From: CAYPPG01 sp964412555
GTDB taxonomy: Bacteria; Hinthialibacterota; Hinthialibacteria; Hinthialibacterales; Hinthialibacteraceae
NCBI GenBank assembly: GCA_964412555.1
Contig: CAYPPG010000020.1
Location: 1 to 64,000 of the forward strand
Reading direction: 5' to 3'
Length of the DNA stretch: 64,000 nucleotides
The notes under the pieces were generated by a model, which worked only from the letters and a program-made list of their open reading frames with translations, ran no database searches and was not told the origin of the DNA. Numbering within the stretch: position 1 is the first letter of the stretch; every line of letters starts with the position of its first letter. A program made the translations under genes and the position numbers. This document shows, piece after piece, positions 53,137 to 60,433 of this stretch.

Positions 53137-54074
53137 TTCTTATCAATCTCCTCTGTGGCGATGTCAACCCAGTTCTTTTTTCCATCGGCGTTTACATGCG
53201 GAGCAGACCACGAAACCGGGTACTGAACCTGCTCGATGATTTTTTTCTCGATTTTTCCACCCACGATGTTCGGTTCGTCATCCCATCGGATTTTATGCCA
53301 AGTGAACCATTTGACAAAAAAGTGAGACATATGGGTCATGGGGATGTAAGCGATCAGCAACACCGCCAATGCGATTTCCAGACCCAGCAAAGCGCTTCCC
53401 ACCGGCGCGGTCACTTGAAACGTCAATACACTTTCGAGATACGACCGGGTCAAGGAAAAACTCGGATCGATCAAGAGGAACGTCAACCAGGCAACTGCCA
53501 ATACCACGAGAAACAGGATTAAATTAAAGATCGTCGAAGGAGACGTGTAATTTTTGAGATTCTCATCTGTCAAGCGAAAATGAAGTAGTCCTAGAGCACC
53601 CACAGTTGCGAGTCCCAAACCGATGACCGCCGTGATTTGCGTCAAATAAAACACAATTGAACCAATCACAGAACCACCGCTGGCAACCGGAATCCCAGCC
53701 AATCCCAAAATCGCCCCCAGGAAGAGCAGTCCGATCAATCCCGCCAAAATATATAGCCCAAAATGAAAGGGGAAGGATCGATACCACAATTTCCGGTTCT
53801 GCTCGTACAGCAGCATCAAGAAAGCCATTTCCGGAATCATATAGCGCAGTTCATTCCATCTCGATTTTCCGCCTTCCTTGGTCCACCAATCGACTTCTTC
53901 GAGACGGGATCCCCCGTATTTTGGTTTGTCTCCCATTTCGTGCGCTACAGGATACAGTTCCCAACGCAAATGCATCGGCATACGCGCGATCTTGATGGAC
54001 CGCACAATCACCGCCAATAAAAAGGCGGCAATCGCCATATAAGTGATTCCGTAGAGTAAAACCGTGCTGCTCAT
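53133..54074 (-). CDS. NarI/DsrM-like membrane cytochrome b subunit
   Basis: A 313-residue membrane protein. Hydrophobic helices lie at the N-terminus (LLYGITYMAIAAFLLAVIVR), around WYRSFPFHFGLYILAGLIGL and in the second half (AVIGLGLATVGALGLLHFRL, then FLVVLAVAWLTFLLIDPSFS). His residues in FPFHFG, LLHFR and MTHMSHFFVKWFTWHK are candidate haem b ligands. NarI/DsrM-type subunits pass electrons from quinol to a cytoplasmic Fe-S partner, here the HdrD/DsrK-like protein. The ATG at 54074 has AAGGAGG upstream, while the in-frame extension to 54119 overlaps the palindrome. Second gene after the Rrf2 regulator. Confidence 0.87.
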   Translation of the reverse strand: MSSTVLLYGITYMAIAAFLLAVIVRSIKIARMPMHLRWELYPVAHEMGDKPKYGGSRLEEVDWWTKEGGKSRWNELRYMIPEMAFLMLLYEQNRKLWYRSFPFHFGLYILAGLIGLLFLGAILGLAGIPVASGGSVIGSIVFYLTQITAVIGLGLATVGALGLLHFRLTDENLKNYTSPSTIFNLILFLVVLAVAWLTFLLIDPSFSLTRSYLESVLTFQVTAPVGSALLGLEIALAVLLIAYIPMTHMSHFFVKWFTWHKIRWDDEPNIVGGKIEKKIIEQVQYPVSWSAPHVNADGKKNWVDIATEEIDKK

Positions 54075-54094
54075 TCTTGCCTCCTTCATGTAAT

Positions 54095-54151
54095 TGTGGT
54101 GCGGACCTCTGGTCTGCACGATCCATGTGCAGACCAGAGGTCCGCATCACA
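54095..54151. repeat. Large inverted repeat between the Rrf2 gene and the cytochrome b gene
   Basis: Two 25-base arms (54095-54119 and 54127-54151) are complementary with one mismatch around GATCCAT. Each arm is itself an imperfect palindrome built on TCTGGTC/GACCAGA with GTGCAGAC-like ends. Transcribed from the Rrf2 side it would form a long hairpin just before the cytochrome b ribosome-binding site, so an attenuator or processing site is possible. Confidence 0.85.
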
Positions 54152-54159
54152 AACAATAT

Positions 54160-54630
54160 TTATATCCCCTCACCAACGGGACAGTGTATTTTTTCCTTCT
54201 CCCCGCCTTCTGTGGTAGCAATCATTTGTTTCTCCGATAAATCATCTAATGAGTAGTCGTACAACACATCTGTGATTCGTGTATTGATCAGCCCCCACAT
54301 GCGGCGTGAGGTGCAAGAATCGAGAAAATCGCAATTGAATTTCGGTTCGAGGCAATCGATGATCTGAATCGGGCCGATGGAGGCTTCGATGATTTCCCCG
54401 ATAAGAATGTCTTGCGGACGGCGGGTGAGCATATATCCACCGTATTTTCCCGCTACGCTTTTGATCAAATTTGCGTTTTTGAGAGGAACGACCAGCTGTT
54501 CGAGGTACCGCATTGACAGTGCCTGCGACTCGGCAATTTCCTTCAAGCCAATCGGTTTCGCCAGCTCGGCATGATCGGCCAGATAGATCATCAACCGCAG
54601 AGAGTATCGGGCACGAGTCGACAATTTCAC
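54160..54630 (-). CDS. Rrf2-family transcriptional regulator with three Cys
   Basis: A 156-residue Rrf2 regulator: winged-helix N-terminus LSTRARYSLRLMIYLADHAE, recognition region SMRYLEQLVVPLKNANLIKS, wing GKYGGYMLTRRPQDILIGEI. The Cys motif C-x6-C-x5-C (DCLEPKFNCDFLDSC) occupies the place where IscR and NsrR bind an Fe-S cluster. It starts at GTG (54630) with AAGG upstream. First gene of the redox operon, so it likely senses redox, NO or Fe-S status and controls the cytochrome b/HdrD genes and itself. Confidence 0.92.
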   Translation of the reverse strand: MKLSTRARYSLRLMIYLADHAELAKPIGLKEIAESQALSMRYLEQLVVPLKNANLIKSVAGKYGGYMLTRRPQDILIGEIIEASIGPIQIIDCLEPKFNCDFLDSCTSRRMWGLINTRITDVLYDYSLDDLSEKQMIATTEGGEKEKIHCPVGEGI

Positions 54631-54730
54631 GATTTTTTACCTTCTTTTACATGAACGTTCAAACTTAGATGAATATTTCTCTATCTTTTCTATCGACAAT
54701 AAACGATCTTTAAATCCTACTATTCCGATA

Positions 54731-54751
54731 GGTTTAGACTCAATTTAAACC
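54731..54751. promoter_or_regulatory. Candidate operator dyad upstream of the Rrf2 gene
   Basis: GGTTTA-GACTCAATT-TAAACC is a 6-base inverted repeat about 100 bases upstream of the Rrf2 start, next to TATTCCGATA. On the minus strand a TTGTCG / TATTCA pair with 18-base spacing lies closer to the gene (about 54660-54690). Assignment as an Rrf2 operator is inferred from position only. Confidence 0.35.
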
Positions 54752-55113
54752 AATTCTGCACTCTTTGTCAAGAAAAATCAGTGAAAAAGGGCAAAAAAGT
54801 TTTCTGTGAAAGGGGGTGATTATAGAATTCTATCTTTAAGTGGAATGAGATAGCTGGAAGAATTGTTCGAATTATAAAGGAAGTTAGATATTTTTTATTC
54901 TAATAGTCATACCTCTATCGAAATAATCACTTTTGCTTTCCTGGATCCTATTCGTATCGGTCAACTGCCTTCTTGAAAATGGGCATATTTTCTGTTCTAA
55001 GTGGAAAATCCCGGTTTAATAAATAAGACTCAGCAAAATTGCTCCGTTCCATCTCTTTTGGACTACAAAAAAGCGGTTTTGTCGTGGATGTTGCCAGGGA
55101 CGGAAATGAAGGA
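54752..55113. other. AT-rich intergenic region
   Basis: About 360 bases between the Rrf2 promoter region and the aminotransferase remnant. AT-rich with no recognisable gene, RNA or repeat. It may be decayed sequence belonging to the truncated aminotransferase locus. Confidence 0.4.
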
Positions 55114-55377
55114 TTATGGCTTGCGGAATCGTTTGATTATGATTTCATTACCGGGTTGAATCCCGATGGTTTTCATTGAAATGAACAGCGTGCTGGTTCC
55201 CGAACTGGTTGCCACATAATGCTTTGCACCACAGTATTCCGCGAATTCCTTTTCGAAGGTCAATACTTTCTGCTTGAATTTCGGATCGTTGAGGTCACCG
55301 TAACGATTGACGTGTCCTCTTTCGAGCACTTCTTGTTTCTCTTCTTCACCAATCCAATAGGCTCCTGGTCCTGGCAT
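55114..55377 (-). pseudogene. 5' fragment of a DegT/DnrJ/EryC1-type aminotransferase
   Basis: An 87-codon frame that matches the first part of PLP-dependent sugar aminotransferases of the DegT/StrS family: GPGAYWIGEEEKQEVLERG, then NRYGDLNDPKFKQKV, FEKEFAEYCGAKHYVATSSG (substrate and PLP-phosphate region) and GIQPGNEIII. It then ends in unrelated KRFRKP and a stop, where about 300 residues including the catalytic Lys should follow. It is therefore a truncated, non-functional remnant next to a truncated RloB gene, marking a deletion or insertion scar. Confidence 0.8.
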
Positions 55378-55471
55378 GATTGAAAAACCGCCTTTTTGTG
55401 AATATCAACGATAGAATTATCATCATTTGCCGAAAAAAACAAGAAGCGAGAGCGGTGAAAAGGAAAAACTC

Positions 55472-55849
55472 TCAGCAGAATCGGCACATGGATTTCAATT
55501 TTTTGACCAGTAAATCCACATCTGTACTTTCGTGTTTATGAATCCCTTCATGATCAAATACGCACCATACTTCATCAAACTCAAGTTCCCTTTCTTTTTT
55601 TGCTTCCTTTGTTCGTTCTCTTTTTAGTTTGATAGCGTATTCAACAACACTAATCGGTGTATTTCCACACTCTTTTCCAATGATTTCAATTTGGGCAGGA
55701 TGTACTTTCCATTCTTTTTTCAATCCTTTGAAATAATCCGGTTCCGTCTTCTCTCCCTCACAAACGATCAAAATAATATCTCCTTCCAATTTACTTTCTC
55801 TGGAAGGACGCCGAAAAGAGCGATTTTGTCGAGGATGACGCTTACTCAT
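55472..55849 (-). CDS. RloB-like protein, C-terminally truncated
   Basis: A 125-residue protein with the RloB TOPRIM-like opening: ILIVCEGEKTEPDYFKGL (conserved Glu), EIIGKECGNTPISVVEYAI, and EFDEVWCVFDHEGIHKHEST where an acidic FDxDxH-type motif is expected. RloB proteins are usually near 200 residues and continue into a conserved Phe-Glu-Leu-Trp region, which is missing here; the frame ends in LKSMCRFC and the following DNA is unrelated. RloA/RloB pairs occur in restriction and defence loci. It overlaps the RloA-like stop by 8 bases, but is probably inactive. Confidence 0.7.
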   Translation of the reverse strand: MSKRHPRQNRSFRRPSRESKLEGDIILIVCEGEKTEPDYFKGLKKEWKVHPAQIEIIGKECGNTPISVVEYAIKLKRERTKEAKKERELEFDEVWCVFDHEGIHKHESTDVDLLVKKLKSMCRFC

Positions 55850-57131
55850 TTAAGGTAAACTCACTCAAAAAAGGAATTGCACCGTAACGTCCGGCTAAAT
55901 AGCCTTTTTGCAACGCTTCGTCATTTCGCGGCTTGTAATCGGTTAAAGGATATAAGACTGTTAATCCATCTTGTTTTTTTTCTGTGAGCCAAATTTGATC
56001 TCTGCGAAAGATTCGGTCATCTAGCTGAGTCGTATCATGTGTAGTAATAATAAATTGAGCACCAAATCTATTAAGATTAGGATTATTTATCATTTTCAAT
56101 AAGTTCTGCACTAGCAACGGGTGCATTTTTGCACCGATTTCATCTATGAAAACAGTAAATCCATGCTTGAATACATCAAACCAAGGTCCAAGCAAAGAAA
56201 AGAATTTTATGGTACCGGAAGATTCTTCATCATGGGAAAACTCAACCCCTTTTTTTGTAGTTATACTATTATGAGTTAAATGGAATGTCAAAAATTTGCT
56301 TTTTTCCATTCCCTCCATTATATCCTGTTTGATTTTTGCTTTAACTTCTTCTGGTAAATCAATATCATTGGGTTGAACTTCTTTTACTTTCACATCACCA
56401 ATTCCAAAATCCGCTTGTTGAATTGTCGATATCACCCATTTTCTAAAATCTTCATCCTCTTTTATCTTCACGATGGTAAAGCCAGGACTAAAAGTATCTT
56501 CTGAAAAATCAATAAAGCGAAATTGTGATTGAAACCACTTATAAATCTTTCCCAATTGTTCATGATTAAACTGAGCAGCTACCGATAGGAAAAGAGAATT
56601 CTCACGTGTTTTTTCCTTAAGACTTTCTTTTTCCCCTTTTAAATTTGCTCCGAATTCCCATTCGTATTTTTCCTTTTTTTCATTCCATATTCTTTCAAAC
56701 CAACGTTGGGGTTGACCATGGGGATAGGCATGCAGCCATTCCTCTATGACTCTTTTTTTACTGATCATGAATCCATATTGATATCGTATATTTTTGTGGA
56801 TAAAGAGAACTTCGAATTCGCTTGGTTTTTCCTGAGCTTCCAAATCCAGTTTAAAAGGAATCGTTCCGGTTTCTTCATTGGGTTTCAAATCGGTGGCCGA
56901 ATTGACGACAAAATCCCGCATAAATTCCGCCGCTTTGAACAAATTACTCTTACCTGACGCATTGGCTCCGTAAATGGCGACACTTTTCACCAAGCGCACA
57001 TTCTTTAAACCGGGCAACTTCAACTCGACCAGATTGTCTTGTAATTGCTTGTCCTTATTGCTGGCAATCATACTGAGTGTTTGCCGTTCATGAAACGAGC
57101 GGTAATTGGCGACTGAAAATTCGATTAACAT
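55842..57131 (-). CDS. RloA-like AAA (ABC-type) ATPase
   Basis: A 429-residue ATP/GTPase of the AAA_15/21 (RloA, AbiEii-neighbour) type. The opening LIEFSVANYRSFHERQTLSM and Walker A IYGANASGKSNLFKAAEFMR are classic, and near the C-terminus are EESSGTIKFFSLLGPWF, VFIDEIGAKMHPLLVQNLL (Walker B) and FIITTHDTTQLDDRIF (switch His). These OLD/RloA ATPases pair with a TOPRIM/RloB partner in suspected anti-phage modules. This gene looks intact while its partner is truncated. It is divergent from the pseudopilin gene. Confidence 0.88.
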   Translation of the reverse strand: MLIEFSVANYRSFHERQTLSMIASNKDKQLQDNLVELKLPGLKNVRLVKSVAIYGANASGKSNLFKAAEFMRDFVVNSATDLKPNEETGTIPFKLDLEAQEKPSEFEVLFIHKNIRYQYGFMISKKRVIEEWLHAYPHGQPQRWFERIWNEKKEKYEWEFGANLKGEKESLKEKTRENSLFLSVAAQFNHEQLGKIYKWFQSQFRFIDFSEDTFSPGFTIVKIKEDEDFRKWVISTIQQADFGIGDVKVKEVQPNDIDLPEEVKAKIKQDIMEGMEKSKFLTFHLTHNSITTKKGVEFSHDEESSGTIKFFSLLGPWFDVFKHGFTVFIDEIGAKMHPLLVQNLLKMINNPNLNRFGAQFIITTHDTTQLDDRIFRRDQIWLTEKKQDGLTVLYPLTDYKPRNDEALQKGYLAGRYGAIPFLSEFTLNE

Positions 57132-57408
57132 GACGATCTTCTTTGAATATTGAGCGATATTTTACGGAAATTCCGTTTTAAATGAGCTGATAGTATAACA
57201 TGAGTGCAATATCATGCAAGAATGGGGAACATCTATGACACTCTTTTCTTGATTGTAGAGTACAACTATTTCTCGATCTATAATTTTGATGAATCGTTCC
57301 GAGATAATACAGATTTATCATATATTCTTATATTCTCCGCTTCCCCACTTGATCAAAGACCAAAAGGTAGTTATTGTAGTGTTACGAACATTGAAAACGT
57401 AACACAAT

Positions 57409-58131
57409 ATGATTGCACAACTTAAAAAAGATTTATACGGTTTTACGCTCATCGAATTGTTGATAGTCGTAGCGATCCTAGGGATCCTGGCTTCGATTCT
57501 TTCGGCAAATATGATGGACGCTTTGCGCAGGGCGGATGATGCCGCTTGCAAGGAGAATCTGCATTCTCTGTTTGTGGCGATGCATTCCTATCGTTTGGAT
57601 TACAACCGGTTTCCTTTGGCGGACGGCGTGGCGGATACGGTATCGCGGCCTGAGACGACAGCATGGGGGTGTGGGCCGGCAGCGAATGGCTATTGGACCG
57701 GAGTGCCGATGTCGTTAGCCGAACTGGGATACTGCTCTGAGTCTTGCTTGTATTGCCCGGCTTTGAGACGTCAACACGATTATACCATAGAAGCTCATTC
57801 GAGTTGTGGAGACAGTTCATTTTCGGGAAAAGAAGTGCCGCAATGGCGTTTTTTACGCTACGCCTATAACCGAACGGCGATGGATACCGGTGGTCCTGAT
57901 CATGCAAGTGAATCCATAGGTCTTTCCAATGTCGACCGCAGTTCCAATGACGTTTGGTTGATTCGTTGTATGCATGTCGATGTCGGTAAATTTTATCGTG
58001 AACGCACTATTCGATTTCCCCACCGAATAAAAATTGACGAAGACAGAACCGATCTTGCCCATTTTGGGGAATACGAAATCACAATCAATGGAAATATCCG
58101 CGAGCACGCGGTTCAATTGAAAAGGAGATAA
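57409..58131 (+). CDS. Prepilin-type leader protein (pseudopilin)
   Basis: A 240-residue protein with a type IV prepilin/type II secretion leader: YGFTLIELLIVVAILGILAS, Gly at the cleavage site and Glu at +5. A globular Cys-rich domain follows (LAELGYCSESCLYCPALRRQ; SSCGDSSFSGKE). Length and layout match minor pseudopilins of planctomycete-like bacteria. The stop is 4 bases before the propeller gene, so they are co-transcribed. The leader here is what the fragment at 43793 lacks. Confidence 0.88.
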   Translation: MIAQLKKDLYGFTLIELLIVVAILGILASILSANMMDALRRADDAACKENLHSLFVAMHSYRLDYNRFPLADGVADTVSRPETTAWGCGPAANGYWTGVPMSLAELGYCSESCLYCPALRRQHDYTIEAHSSCGDSSFSGKEVPQWRFLRYAYNRTAMDTGGPDHASESIGLSNVDRSSNDVWLIRCMHVDVGKFYRERTIRFPHRIKIDEDRTDLAHFGEYEITINGNIREHAVQLKRR

Positions 58132-58135
58132 ATTA

Positions 58136-59464
58136 ATGAAAAAAACTGTAGTTTCATTTTTGATCAGCTTCTCTTTGTTTATTTTTGCTGTTCACATCGC
58201 AGGGGCGCAGTCATTGATTCCGGATTTTGAAGATACGATGCAGATTACGGATACGGACAGGGAATCTCTTCTGGCACGTAGTCCCAAAGGTTCCTTCATG
58301 TTTGATAATCAAGGCAGCCTTCACTTGGTTTATACGGAAAAAAATACGGAAGGCACCAGTTTAGGTAATCCCGGTTTGATGCTTTATCGAGTTTTCCAGA
58401 ATGGTCAATGGAGCGAATCAAAGGAAATCCGTTCCGATGCGGGGGAAGGAATTCCCTTTAGCACGGGCGGGGAACCGGTGTTGTATGTCGAGGACGGTCA
58501 AACGGTTCATATCGCTTGGCATGATTATCGTCACAGTACAAACAACAGTGGTACAAACAATGTTGAGGTATATTACCGGCGGCTGTCGCCAAGCGGGCAA
58601 TTTGAGACTGAAGAAATGCGGATATCCGATCACGATGGGAATTCGTGGCGTCCCAAAATGGATATCAGTGATAGTGGGCGCATCGCGATTGTTTGGTATG
58701 ATTTCATGGAGAGTTCCTTTGCCGATCCGTTACTCGCGCTTTCCAACCAAGAACAAGTTTTTGTAAACGCGGATGATTTTGCGGCGAAAAAAATCGCAGG
58801 AGTAAGCCCAAATGGTGAAGGGGGAATATTACCGCAGGTCGCTTTTGACAGCCAAGGGCGTTTGCACGTCATTTGGACCGTGGCGGAGATGCAGGGATTC
58901 TATTACATGAACGAACGCCTTTTTTATGGAGTCATCGAGGATTTAGAAAGCAATACTATTACTCAACGCCAGCAAATCGGAACGGGGAAAGGTTCTACGT
59001 CAATGGATCCCGCAAAAATGGTCATCGATCAAAACGATACGCTTTGGGTGGTTTGGACAGATAGGACCAATGATATTCCGAACATACATTTGGCCTCTAA
59101 ATCATCCGATGCCGATTCTTTTAGTTCCCCGATTCCACTATCTGAAAATGATTTACCTGATGCCGTTGAATTAGCGGATGTCGCTGTTGGTGCCGGTGGG
59201 AAGGTTTACGTTGTATGGACGGATTACCGTACGGGTGAGGGTGATATTTATTTACGAGTGTATGATTCCAGCACGGAAACACTTTCTGATACTATACAAT
59301 TGACGATGGATGATTTTAATGTGGATGTAAGACCCGGTGTTGCGGTGAGCCCAAACGGTCAGGTTGCAATCCTGTGGGAAAGCACGGTTGAAGGCAGTAC
59401 GAATTTGATGATGTTACTATCAGAAAGCGAAACTTCAATCCAGGGATGGATGATGTTACAATAA
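58136..59464 (+). CDS. Secreted beta-propeller (sialidase/BNR-like) protein
   Basis: A 442-residue exported protein with signal peptide ending HIAGAQS (about residues 1-25). Repeated beta-blade segments follow, with W-D-Y or W-T-D motifs: VHIAWHDYRHSTNNSG, IAIVWYDFMESSF, LHVIWTVAEM, LWVVWTDRTNDIPN and VYVVWTDYRTGEGD. These suggest a six-bladed propeller as in BNR/sialidase-like proteins. No sialidase Arg triad could be assigned, so an enzymatic role is unproved and a binding function is equally likely. Between the pseudopilin and the CobN-like operon. Confidence 0.8.
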   Translation: MKKTVVSFLISFSLFIFAVHIAGAQSLIPDFEDTMQITDTDRESLLARSPKGSFMFDNQGSLHLVYTEKNTEGTSLGNPGLMLYRVFQNGQWSESKEIRSDAGEGIPFSTGGEPVLYVEDGQTVHIAWHDYRHSTNNSGTNNVEVYYRRLSPSGQFETEEMRISDHDGNSWRPKMDISDSGRIAIVWYDFMESSFADPLLALSNQEQVFVNADDFAAKKIAGVSPNGEGGILPQVAFDSQGRLHVIWTVAEMQGFYYMNERLFYGVIEDLESNTITQRQQIGTGKGSTSMDPAKMVIDQNDTLWVVWTDRTNDIPNIHLASKSSDADSFSSPIPLSENDLPDAVELADVAVGAGGKVYVVWTDYRTGEGDIYLRVYDSSTETLSDTIQLTMDDFNVDVRPGVAVSPNGQVAILWESTVEGSTNLMMLLSESETSIQGWMMLQ

Positions 59465-59491
59465 TCAAGAAAGTATTACCACAATATGCGA

Positions 59492-59518
59492 GGGCGGGTA
59501 GTTGTTTTATACCCGCCC
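59492..59518. terminator. 9-bp stem-loop before the MotA/CobN-like operon
   Basis: GGGCGGGTA, loop GTTGTTTTA, TACCCGCCC: a perfect 9-base-pair hairpin 28 bases after the propeller stop and 13 bases before the next start. Without a T-run it may be a weak terminator, an attenuator or a metal/haem-responsive leader; none of these is shown. Confidence 0.5.
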
Positions 59519-59531
59519 ATTTACTAAAAAA

Positions 59532-60080
59532 ATGATCGAACAATTACAACAAACCGTTTACATTCTTACCAATTTATTATTATGGCCAGTGGTTATCGCC
59601 CTATTGTATGGCATGGCGCACACTCTTTACTTACTCGGAAATTTATGCAGTGAAGCAGTGCAGCGCCGGGGAAACGCTGTCGCTGTGCGTGATCCCAATG
59701 AACCGGCAGATAGCATGAAACGCCGTCAGGGATTTCTTGAGTGGAAGAAACAATCCACTCTTGACGCTTCTGCCAATCTTTGGCTCTTGCTCGACCGAAC
59801 CGAAGCTGAACTCAGCAGGCGCGTTGATACGGCGAGAATTTGGGTACGTCTTGGTCCTGCTTTGGGACTTGCGGGAACTTTGATTCCTTTGGGGAGCGCA
59901 TTGACCGCGCTGGCCGCCAATGATCTTCAAATCTTGTCCCAACGTTTGATCCTCGCGTTTGGTACAACGGTGCTTGGACTTGTTGCGGGGAGCATTGCCT
60001 GGATTGTCGCGACAACCCTTGAACGTTGGTATCGTATGGATTTGGCTGAAATCCGCCATAGTCTGGAGGCGATAGAATGA
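59532..60080 (+). CDS. MotA/TolQ/ExbB proton-channel family protein
   Basis: A 182-residue membrane protein with a first helix near the N-terminus (ILTNLLLWPVVIALLYGMAH) and two helices in the C-terminal half (WVRLGPALGLAGTLIPLGSA, then AFGTTVLGLVAGSIAWIVAT), the GPxLGLxGTLIPLG signature being typical of TolQ/ExbB/MotA-like proteins next to CobN-like genes. The ATG at 59532 is used. It overlaps the DUF2149 gene by 4 bases. It probably forms a proton-driven unit with DUF2149 to power the CobN-like protein. Confidence 0.88.
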   Translation: MIEQLQQTVYILTNLLLWPVVIALLYGMAHTLYLLGNLCSEAVQRRGNAVAVRDPNEPADSMKRRQGFLEWKKQSTLDASANLWLLLDRTEAELSRRVDTARIWVRLGPALGLAGTLIPLGSALTALAANDLQILSQRLILAFGTTVLGLVAGSIAWIVATTLERWYRMDLAEIRHSLEAIE

Positions 60081-60433
60081 AACCGAAAAGCACCCATTCC
60101 GGACTTGGATTATTAAGCGGAAATTCAAGGGATGATGATCCCCTTTCAGGATTGGCGAACTTGTTTGATATCGGAATCGTCTTTGCGCTGGGTTTTATGG
60201 TTTCTCTCATCAGTGCGCTCAATCTCATCGATATGTTTAAACCAGATTCCAAAGTAACCATTACAACAGAACGAGAAGATGGTTTGGAAATCACGGTGCG
60301 CGAGGGCAAAAAGACAACCATCCGCAGACTGACGAAACAGGTGGGAAGCGGTGATGGAATCCGCCTTGGTACCGCTTACCGCTTGGAAGACGGCACGGTC
60401 GTATATGTCCCTGACAACGAAGAAATACCATGA
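60077..60433 (+). CDS. DUF2149 family protein (ExbD-like partner)
   Basis: A 118-residue protein: short cytoplasmic N-terminus (DDDPLSGLANLFDIGIVFAL), one membrane helix, then a small periplasmic domain ending in a Gly-rich segment and TAYRLEDGTVVYVPDNEE. DUF2149 proteins accompany MotA/ExbB-like proteins and CobN-like chelatases and have an ExbD/TolR-like topology. It shares 4-base overlaps with both neighbours, indicating tight stoichiometric coupling. Confidence 0.88.
   Translation: MKPKSTHSGLGLLSGNSRDDDPLSGLANLFDIGIVFALGFMVSLISALNLIDMFKPDSKVTITTEREDGLEITVREGKKTTIRRLTKQVGSGDGIRLGTAYRLEDGTVVYVPDNEEIP

Noticed and set aside
57204..57425. 73-codon frame upstream of the pseudopilin
   Set aside because: AT-rich, no ribosome-binding site, overlaps the pseudopilin start and lies in the probable promoter region.
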